From: a bacterium
GTDB taxonomy: Bacteria; Patescibacteriota; Microgenomatia; UBA8517
Reading direction: 5' to 3'
Length of the DNA: 6,583 nucleotides
Assembly (NCBI GenBank): GCA_021824385.1
Contig: JAKAKU010000081.1
Span: 1-6,583 of the forward strand
This document shows, piece after piece, positions 1 to 4,483 of the stretch (within the stretch, counting starts at the first letter, position 1; each line of letters begins with the position of its first letter). The notes under the pieces are model-generated. The model ran no database searches, was not told the origin of the DNA, and saw nothing but the letters and a program-made list of their open reading frames with translations. The translations under genes were made by a program, and so were the position numbers.

Positions 1-1
1 A

Positions 2-604
2 AATGACCCACTCCTTCCGACTATGAAAAAGTATTCTGGACTTTCTGACTCAGCCCAACCAACGCCAAGTTTACTGCCAAGCGCTACAGTCACCACCACT
101 CCGTTGGAAACGCCAAAACCATCAGTAACTCCGACTACCAAGCCAACTGTTGCTCCTACCGTTAAACCTACAGCAACAGCTTCCCCCAAACCAACACCGA
201 CGCCGTTCACACCACCGACTACAGGAACTCTTGAAGGTGAGGTGCTTTTAAATACAGGATCTACAACTATTATTACCGATCAAACAGCCTCAGGTGGCAA
301 AGCATTAGTAATGAAAACGAACGGCACTGCGAGCGGAGAGATACAGGGTGTCATTCAGAAGCTCATTATACGAACAAAAGCGCAACCATGTCTTGGATAC
401 CCTCATATCAACATAAAGATTGATGGAAAGTACGTTCTTGATTCAAATATACAGTCCACCACATTCACGAACTACCAAACAAACAGCTTGAGTTACTTAC
501 AGTTTACCAATACAAAACACAAAGTTGAGATTATATACAATAACGATGCCTCGTTTGGCTTTTGTGATAGGAACCTCGTAGTTGATTCTGTCTCGATTCA
601 ATAA
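2..604 (+). CDS. Secreted protein C-terminal part: Pro/Thr linker plus CBM36/60-like carbohydrate-binding domain (5' truncated)
   Basis: The frame is open to the left edge with no stop, and the ATG at 23 has no ribosome binding site. The gene therefore almost certainly starts upstream and only its C-terminal part is here. About nt 56-226 encode a low-complexity Pro/Thr/Ala/Lys linker with repeated PT, TP and KP units. About nt 227-601 encode a compact beta-rich domain with a KIDGKYV strand, a ..HKVEIIYNND.. strand and a closing CDRNLVVDSV motif. The VDG / H-V-x-V-x-F-x-ND / DRNL-x-VD pattern is that of the calcium-dependent xylan-binding modules (CBM36/60-like). Two cysteines, at nt 389-391 and 563-565, could form a disulfide, as expected outside the cell. 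Likely role: binding of a polysaccharide by an exported enzyme or surface protein whose catalytic or anchoring part lies upstream. The family call is from motif memory; the ligand is unknown. Confidence 0.75.
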   Translation, partial: NDPLLPTMKKYSGLSDSAQPTPSLLPSATVTTTPLETPKPSVTPTTKPTVAPTVKPTATASPKPTPTPFTPPTTGTLEGEVLLNTGSTTIITDQTASGGKALVMKTNGTASGEIQGVIQKLIIRTKAQPCLGYPHINIKIDGKYVLDSNIQSTTFTNYQTNSLSYLQFTNTKHKVEIIYNNDASFGFCDRNLVVDSVSIQ

Positions 605-639
605 GTACTTCACGAAGAAAATATCTGCTTTACTTCGCT

Positions 640-648
640 TGATATAAT
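640..648 (+). promoter_or_regulatory. Extended -10 promoter (TGaTATAAT) for the 690-1001 gene
   Basis: The string is a perfect extended -10 element: TG at 640-641, one base, then consensus TATAAT at 643-648. There is no convincing -35 at the right distance, which is typical for extended -10 promoters. Transcription would start near 655, giving a leader of about 35 bases before the GTG at 690. It lies just after the stop codon at 602-604, so the downstream gene is probably transcribed on its own. Confidence 0.6.
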
Positions 649-675
649 AAATATGCGGCAGAAGGTATATTTTGA

Positions 676-682
676 AAGGAGG
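676..682 (+). promoter_or_regulatory. Strong ribosome binding site AAGGAGG that fixes the GTG start at 690
   Basis: A full AAGGAGG lies 7 bases before GTG at 690-692. A longer in-frame reading from TTG at 672 would place this site inside the coding sequence and leaves that TTG with no ribosome binding site, so GTG is the better start. Confidence 0.85.
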
Positions 683-689
683 GAGTACC

Positions 690-1001
690 GTGAGCGACCT
701 TCCATGCCATATTGCAGTTTCCGGAAAAAGTTTGGTCCGGCTTACGTTTTTTGTAGGCGACGCACAATTCCAAATCGAATTGGAAAAAGCAGAACAACAG
801 GATTTTCGTCATGTAATTGAAAATCTCGAGACTGCTGGTGCATCTGTTTACAACGGAGATGAGGGCACACTCATGATGATGTGTGACAAAGATCAGTTAA
901 AAGTACAATTTAAGCTGGGGGGAAACTATGGAAGCGGAGTGTTCGCCTTTCAGGAAATCATGGAAATTGTCAAAAAGTTTCCAGCACCGCAATCGGTGTA
1001 G
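690..1001 (+). CDS. Orphan 103-aa protein of unknown function
   Basis: I do not recognise this family. The start is GTG at 690, chosen for the AAGGAGG 7 bases upstream. The product is a small soluble-looking protein without a signal peptide or membrane segment. Its first half (about residues 6-32) alternates hydrophobic and polar residues as beta strands do. A charged, probably helical stretch follows (about 32-50), then a further strand region with an MMM run and Cys65 (about 60-76), a Gly-rich turn (GGNYGSG, about 77-83), and a final helix (about 86-97). Two cysteines are present (Cys6, Cys65). It has a complete private expression unit: extended -10 promoter, strong ribosome binding site and a rho-independent terminator 13 bases after the stop. 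That supports a real, independently regulated gene. The alpha/beta layout could suit a small binding or regulatory protein, but no function is assigned. Confidence 0.8.
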   Translation: MSDLPCHIAVSGKSLVRLTFFVGDAQFQIELEKAEQQDFRHVIENLETAGASVYNGDEGTLMMMCDKDQLKVQFKLGGNYGSGVFAFQEIMEIVKKFPAPQSV

Positions 1002-1013
1002 CAATGGCCTGAA

Positions 1014-1050
1014 TTCCCCTCGAAAAAGTATTTACGAGGGGAAATTTTTT
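1014..1050 (+). terminator. Rho-independent terminator of the 690-1001 gene
   Basis: A perfect 9-bp stem, TTCCCCTCG (1014-1022) with CGAGGGGAA (1035-1043), encloses a 12-base loop and is followed by A and six T residues (1045-1050). It starts 13 bases after the stop codon. There is no T-run on the other side, so it works for the plus strand. Confidence 0.88.
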
Positions 1051-1054
1051 GTGC

Positions 1055-1087
1055 AAAAAAATATGGATACCGAGTTGGTATCCATAT
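1055..1087 (-). terminator. Rho-independent terminator of the 1100-1531 minus-strand gene
   Basis: A perfect 11-bp stem, ATATGGATACC (1061-1071) with GGTATCCATAT (1077-1087), encloses a 5-base loop. On the minus strand the stem is followed by seven T residues (plus-strand A run 1055-1061, the last base shared with the stem). No T-run follows it on the plus strand. It lies 13 bases beyond the minus-strand stop codon and faces the plus-strand terminator at 1014-1050. Confidence 0.88.
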
Positions 1088-1093
1088 GGGTGG

Positions 1094-1130
1094 TCGCCGT
1101 TACGGCGAGGTTTCGACTTTCAGCAAGTCG
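1094..1130 (-). other. Two small perfect hairpins at the 3' end of the exported orphan gene
   Basis: TCGCCG (1094-1099) and CGGCGA (1103-1108) form a 6-bp stem whose 3-base loop is exactly the TAA stop codon of the minus-strand gene (1100-1102). Next to it, CGACTT (1114-1119) and AAGTCG (1125-1130) form another perfect 6-bp stem with a 5-base loop inside the last codons. With the terminator at 1055-1087, the mRNA would end in three stacked hairpins. A role in mRNA 3'-end stability is possible but inferred. Confidence 0.5.
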
Positions 1131-1531
1131 CCGATAACACCGAACATCTTGCAACTGACATATGCTGCTTTAAGTAGTCGTTGTTTGCTAATGAAATTCT
1201 TAACTGGACTCAAGCCTACCGTGGCATGATTAAGTCGACTAACATCTCCTTGTGAGGTGATGACTTCAATCGTTACCCGAGTCGCTTCTTCGGGTGTGAA
1301 ATCTTCTGCCAGCTCTTGTAAATTCAACAATGAGCCCATCACGTATCCCGTTCGGCACCAGTCGGTGTTTTCACCGAATTTCAGAATTTCTCCAATGGGA
1401 ACTTGCTTCACTGGGGTTGTCGGGGTGGGCTGCGCGTTTTGTGCGAGAGCCAGATGTGCCCCGTAAAACCATGGCAGGCTCAAGATGGCAAAAAATATGG
1501 CAGTTATCAGACGGCGAATTGACTTGTTCAC
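1100..1531 (-). CDS. Exported 143-aa protein of unknown function
   Basis: The start is GTG at 1531, supported by GGAGG six bases upstream. Residues 1-30 form a clear signal peptide: basic KSIRR, a hydrophobic core (LITAIFFAILSLPWF), and a likely cleavage after AHLALA. A short Pro/Thr spacer follows (NAQPTPTTPVKQVP, about 32-45), then a mature domain of about 100 residues. It contains a WCRTGYVMGSLLNL segment, an acidic helical stretch (about 72-83), a beta-like VTIEVITSQGDV (about 86-97) and a helical C-terminus. Cys59 and Cys127 are the only cysteines and could pair as a disulfide outside the cell. With no transmembrane helix besides the signal peptide, it is probably released or held at the surface. 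I do not recognise the family. It has its own strong promoter and terminator, and the gene upstream on this strand (msrA) ends about 90 bases away, so some read-through from msrA is possible. Confidence 0.82.
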   Translation of the reverse strand: MNKSIRRLITAIFFAILSLPWFYGAHLALAQNAQPTPTTPVKQVPIGEILKFGENTDWCRTGYVMGSLLNLQELAEDFTPEEATRVTIEVITSQGDVSRLNHATVGLSPVKNFISKQRLLKAAYVSCKMFGVIGDLLKVETSP

Positions 1532-1537
1532 GGGAGT

Positions 1538-1542
1538 CCTCC
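1538..1542 (-). promoter_or_regulatory. Ribosome binding site GGAGG for the exported orphan
   Basis: On the minus strand GGAGG lies 6 bases before the GTG codon at 1531-1529. This supports the non-ATG start and therefore the complete signal peptide. Confidence 0.82.
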
Positions 1543-1572
1543 AAATGACTTTCTCACTTAATTACCTAAAAT

Positions 1573-1601
1573 ACTATAGCATAGAATTGCTGTTTTGTCA
1601 A
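1573..1601 (-). promoter_or_regulatory. Near-consensus promoter (TTGACA - 17 - TATAGT) for the exported orphan
   Basis: On the minus strand a perfect -35 TTGACA (1601-1596) is followed by exactly 17 bases and TATAGT (1578-1573), which is itself preceded by TGc as an extended -10. This is the best promoter in the window. Transcription would start near 1566, giving a leader of about 35 bases. It sits directly after the msrA stop codon (22 bases from it), so the orphan does not depend on msrA transcription. Confidence 0.85.
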
Positions 1602-1623
1602 TCCACTTTGAGGCTAAATAGGG

Positions 1624-2172
1624 TTATGCCACGTCGTCTTTGAGCTCACTGTGAAACTCCTTGTAGAGCTTGTCGAGCTTAGGGTTTATAACAACTTGGC
1701 AATAGCCGTAATCCTTATTTCTATCGTAAAAGTTTTGGTGATATTTTTCGGCCTCATAAAAGTGTTCAAATGGCAGTACATCAGTCACGATTTTGCCTGC
1801 AAATACTTTTGCTTCGTCAAGTTTTTTTATCATGGTTTCAACATCCTTCTTTTGATTATTATTGTGGTAAAAAACAACTGATCGATATTGCGATCCAATA
1901 TCTGCTCCTTGTCTATCGTATGAAGTTGGGTCGTGAGTTTTAAAGAAAATTTCAAGTAGTTTTGTGTATGAAACAACTGAAGAGTCAAAGGTAATTTGAA
2001 TCGCCTCCTGTGCCCCTGTTTCCCCGCTCGATACCTCATCATATGAAGGATTCTCTTTTGTTCCGCCACTATACCCAGATACCACTGTTTCAACACCTTT
2101 AAGGCGTTTAAATATAGCTTCAGTGCACCAAAAACATCCTCCTGCAAAAGTAGCGGTTTCAAGTTTTTCCAT
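1624..2172 (-). CDS. msrA: Peptide-methionine (S)-S-oxide reductase MsrA
   Basis: MsrA reduces methionine S-sulfoxide in proteins and free methionine back to methionine, recycled through thioredoxin, in the cytoplasm. The 182-residue sequence is full length and has the family landmarks in order: GCFWCTE (catalytic Cys13), GYSGG (33-37), the TG..E segment with Glu56, HDPTSYDRQGADIGSQYRS (80-98) carrying Asp91 and Tyr96, and AEKYHQNFY (141-149). By spacing, Cys13, Glu56, Asp91 and Tyr96 match E. coli Cys51, Glu94, Asp129 and Tyr134. Cys158 in the C-terminal YCQVVINPKLDKL is the probable resolving cysteine. There is no signal peptide and no fused MsrB domain. It begins 15 bases after the stop of the 641-aa gene, with no clear promoter or close ribosome binding site. 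The nearest purine-rich run lies in the last codons of the upstream gene, so it is probably the last gene of the mscL operon. Confidence 0.96.
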   Translation of the reverse strand: MEKLETATFAGGCFWCTEAIFKRLKGVETVVSGYSGGTKENPSYDEVSSGETGAQEAIQITFDSSVVSYTKLLEIFFKTHDPTSYDRQGADIGSQYRSVVFYHNNNQKKDVETMIKKLDEAKVFAGKIVTDVLPFEHFYEAEKYHQNFYDRNKDYGYCQVVINPKLDKLYKEFHSELKDDVA

Positions 2173-2187
2173 ACAAAATATTCTACA

Positions 2188-4113
2188 CTATTCTCTCTCC
2201 CAAATTTCCACATTCGCGTTGCCAAATACTTTCTTAACTCCAATGTCACCAGGAGAAAATGGCAACATTTCGTGGTAATTTTCAATCTGGGTAAGCAATA
2301 TATATTTCGCCTGTGTGTTTTGAAATGCCTTCTTTATGTCTTCACGCGATGTGTTCAATACATCAGTATCATAGAGAATACGCTTCCTACTCAGTGTTGA
2401 AACATATCCTCGATTATTAGAAAAAATGATTGGTTTGTATGATGAGTGGTATTCACATTGTAAACACACGGAATTCGGAACTAAGACAATACCGTCAGGT
2501 AATGATTCCAAAACTTGAAGCCCTTCTAATTCTCCAGGAGTAACCATATAGACAGTTGAAAAACGTGTATATAAAAAAATAAAAACAATAAGCCACAAAA
2601 TTGCCAGGCTCCGTTTATATCCAATGCGCATCATCAAAATGGATGCAACAAATAATACCAATACTAGTATTTTTGCTTTTGTTGAAGAAAAAATGCTTTC
2701 TCCAGCTGGAGTAAGTGCACGTAGCACTATTCCTTCGGTTTTATAGGGCCAATTTACTGTCTCAATTTCAAGATGCGCGTCTTTATTTGAAAATCGGAGA
2801 AGATTATTGTGTTGAATAAATAGTGGAATATTAATTGCCTTGGAAAACGAAATTCCGTTCTCGTGAAATTCCATATCTTCACGATGTATTGGGAGCTCCC
2901 ATTCAGTATTTGCATTCATTTGGCGATCAATTATCGATGGAATCACAATTGAGAGATGATTATTTCTATTTGGTGAAACAAAATATGGTTCATAAAAATT
3001 TGGCGAATACTCTCGCCAGTCAAACACAGATATTTTTTGCTCTCCGGGAACATATCGAATCCCCATTCGATACCTGCTATTTTCGTACCACTCAACCACT
3101 TGTGAACTTCCGAGTAAATCATTTGAAGAAAAATGCATTGGTGGTGTTTCTGTAAACGTATTTCTAAACCAACGCGAAAAATCATTCATAGTGACAACTT
3201 GAACTTCTTCATTTTTACGAAGTTGTGAAACAAATTCTAATTGTTTTGTGTATTCGCCGGTGTATGCACTTGGATCAAAATCAGATTCCAAACCTACTAC
3301 CACCTGACCAAATGAATTATCTGGCTGATGTAAATACACATTTAACAGTTTTTTAAAGTAATCGATATTAAGATTTTTGTCCGTTGTAAAATAATCTTGT
3401 GTGCTAAAAAGACTCGAAGAATAGCCGTTTAACGGATCTCTGTATGCCCACTGAATATTTACAACATCAATTTTATTTTGTGAATCTGCAGGTATTCCAG
3501 CATGGAGCTGAGTGGGGTAAAAAGGCGCGCCCCAATACTGCCCCCAAAGTTGGTAATTATCAGTTGAGAACTGATCACTACACATAAGATTAGCGGTAAC
3601 ACCGTACTTGTCGTGCATATATGAAAGACTGAAGCTGTCAGTCCACCACGACCCCACTGAAGTTGGGTAATATCCAAATGTTTGCTTAAACGAATTAAAC
3701 ACCGTATCGATAATTTTTATGCGATCAGACTGTGCATATCCTGAAAGGAACAACGTGTTGGGATGGTACCAATGTTCTGGTTTTTTGTAGGGTACGAGCG
3801 CTTTGTTGGCGAGTGCTTCACTCACTTCTAAAAAGATTCCAAATTCATCTTGTCTGGGAAAATGCGAAACGGTTTCTACAAGCTCTTTATTTTGAAATGA
3901 ATCATAGGTAAAAAGCCATGTTGTCGGCAAGTTAAATGAAGACACCACTTTTTGTTGGGCAGAGATACTTTCAGAGGGGTTTTTTGTATATGAAGAAATA
4001 CGTACTGGGTTGACCACCGTCACAAACTTTTCTGAAGCAAAAGCTGTTTTTGTAAGACAAAAAAAAGAGAGCACAAAACTCAACAAAAAGTATACTTTCT
4101 TTGCAATGTTCAC
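2188..4113 (-). CDS. Large exported membrane protein with a deacetylase-like N-terminal region and an extracytoplasmic CxxC C-terminal domain
   Basis: The 641-aa product starts with GTG at 4113, overlapping the mscL stop by four bases (GTGA), which suggests coupled translation. Residues 1-26 are a signal peptide (cleavage after AFA). Residues about 28-315 resemble the barrel of polysaccharide deacetylase/GH57-like proteins: FVTVVNPVRI, NLPTTWLFTYDSF (61-73), EFGIFLEVSEALA (90-102), FGYYPTSVGSWWTDSFSLSYM (146-166), DNYQLWGQYWGAPFYP (185-200) and VVVGLESDF (271-279). The NodB TFDDG and HxxxH metal motifs are absent. About 320-475 look beta-rich. Two membrane segments follow (about 480-496 and 502-518) with a basic loop between them (RIGYKRS). 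By the positive-inside rule, this puts both the N-terminal region and the last 120 residues outside. That last part has a CxxC pair (Cys550, Cys553) and a YILLTQIENY segment like the tails of some membrane glycosyltransferases. I recall similar uncharacterised proteins in Microgenomates; function is unassigned. It may handle surface polysaccharide. Confidence 0.85.
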   Translation of the reverse strand: MNIAKKVYFLLSFVLSFFCLTKTAFASEKFVTVVNPVRISSYTKNPSESISAQQKVVSSFNLPTTWLFTYDSFQNKELVETVSHFPRQDEFGIFLEVSEALANKALVPYKKPEHWYHPNTLFLSGYAQSDRIKIIDTVFNSFKQTFGYYPTSVGSWWTDSFSLSYMHDKYGVTANLMCSDQFSTDNYQLWGQYWGAPFYPTQLHAGIPADSQNKIDVVNIQWAYRDPLNGYSSSLFSTQDYFTTDKNLNIDYFKKLLNVYLHQPDNSFGQVVVGLESDFDPSAYTGEYTKQLEFVSQLRKNEEVQVVTMNDFSRWFRNTFTETPPMHFSSNDLLGSSQVVEWYENSRYRMGIRYVPGEQKISVFDWREYSPNFYEPYFVSPNRNNHLSIVIPSIIDRQMNANTEWELPIHREDMEFHENGISFSKAINIPLFIQHNNLLRFSNKDAHLEIETVNWPYKTEGIVLRALTPAGESIFSSTKAKILVLVLFVASILMMRIGYKRSLAILWLIVFIFLYTRFSTVYMVTPGELEGLQVLESLPDGIVLVPNSVCLQCEYHSSYKPIIFSNNRGYVSTLSRKRILYDTDVLNTSREDIKKAFQNTQAKYILLTQIENYHEMLPFSPGDIGVKKVFGNANVEIWERE

Positions 4114-4430
4114 TTTTTTGATGTCTTCTTTTCTAGTCCTAAGAGCTTAACTCCGTAATATACGATTGCCGCAATCACGATAAAGTCAACAATATTCCCC
4201 ACAAATCCGCCCCACATGAGTTTCGCTTTACCCACCATTAAGTAACGCTCACTCAAAGCTCCTACTCCTCCCAATAATAGTCCGATCAGCGGATTCAAAA
4301 TATCATTCACGAGGGACGAGATGATCTTAACGACCGCACTACCCAAAATAAATGCAACTGCAAGGCCAACAACACCTTGTTCTTTCACGAAGTTACTGAA
4401 ATCTTTCAATTCATTTTTCATCTGTTTCAT
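4110..4430 (-). CDS. mscL: Large-conductance mechanosensitive channel MscL
   Basis: MscL is a homo-oligomeric inner-membrane channel that opens under membrane tension and releases solutes during hypo-osmotic shock. From ATG at 4430 the product is 106 residues. It has an amphipathic N-terminal helix (MKNELKDFSNFVKEQG), TM1 with the family signature (about 19-50, VVGLAVAFILG then KIISSLVNDILNPLIG), a very short external loop (about 55-73), TM2 (about 76-98, with GNIVDFIVIAAIVYYGVKLL) and a basic tail KKTSKK. The usual length is about 130-150; the shortening is in the loop and the C-terminal bundle. I prefer ATG 4430 because GGAAGG (4440-4435) precedes it by 4 bases. An in-frame TTG at 4442 would swallow that site. 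It is the first gene of a probable operon with the 641-aa gene (4-base overlap) and msrA. Confidence 0.92.
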   Translation of the reverse strand: MKQMKNELKDFSNFVKEQGVVGLAVAFILGSAVVKIISSLVNDILNPLIGLLLGGVGALSERYLMVGKAKLMWGGFVGNIVDFIVIAAIVYYGVKLLGLEKKTSKK

Positions 4431-4453
4431 TTCACCTTCCAATTCTTCGCATT

Positions 4454-4462
4454 AGTGTAGCA
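4454..4462 (-). promoter_or_regulatory. Extended -10 promoter (TGcTACACT) for the mscL operon
   Basis: On the minus strand TG (4462-4461) is followed by C and TACACT (4459-4454). Transcription would start near 4447, leaving a leader of about 17 bases that just contains the GGAAGG site. A possible -35 (TTCACA) is 19 bases upstream, slightly too far. The element lies within 10 bases of the -10 for the opposite gene, so the two promoters probably compete. Confidence 0.5.
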
Positions 4463-4468
4463 AAATTT

Positions 4469-4477
4469 TGATACAAT
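4469..4477 (+). promoter_or_regulatory. Extended -10 promoter (TGaTACAAT) for the polysaccharide deacetylase gene
   Basis: TG at 4469-4470, A, then TACAAT at 4472-4477 forms an extended -10. The usual 6-7 base distance puts the transcription start at about 4484, which is the A of the ATG start codon. The mRNA would therefore have almost no leader. No ribosome binding site lies between the -10 and the ATG. Confidence 0.55.
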
Positions 4478-4483
4478 TTGTGA

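Noticed and set aside
613..637. CGAAG...CTTCG inverted repeat after the first gene, as a terminator
   Set aside because: Only a 5-bp stem, a 15-base loop and no T-run.
630..812. 60-aa minus-strand frame opposite the 690-1001 gene
   Set aside because: Lies across the promoter and binding site of the plus-strand gene and has no expression signals.
1257..1548. Plus-strand open frames of 69 and 72 aa opposite the exported orphan
   Set aside because: The minus-strand gene has a signal peptide, promoter, binding site and terminator; these frames have none.
1830..2285. 151-aa minus-strand open frame overlapping msrA and the end of the 641-aa gene
   Set aside because: It is in another frame of two well-supported genes; the translation is not domain-like and it has no binding site.
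2835..3185. Open frames of 106 aa (+) and 80 aa (-) inside the 641-aa gene
   Set aside because: Shadow frames of a long gene with coherent domains; no promoter or ribosome binding site.
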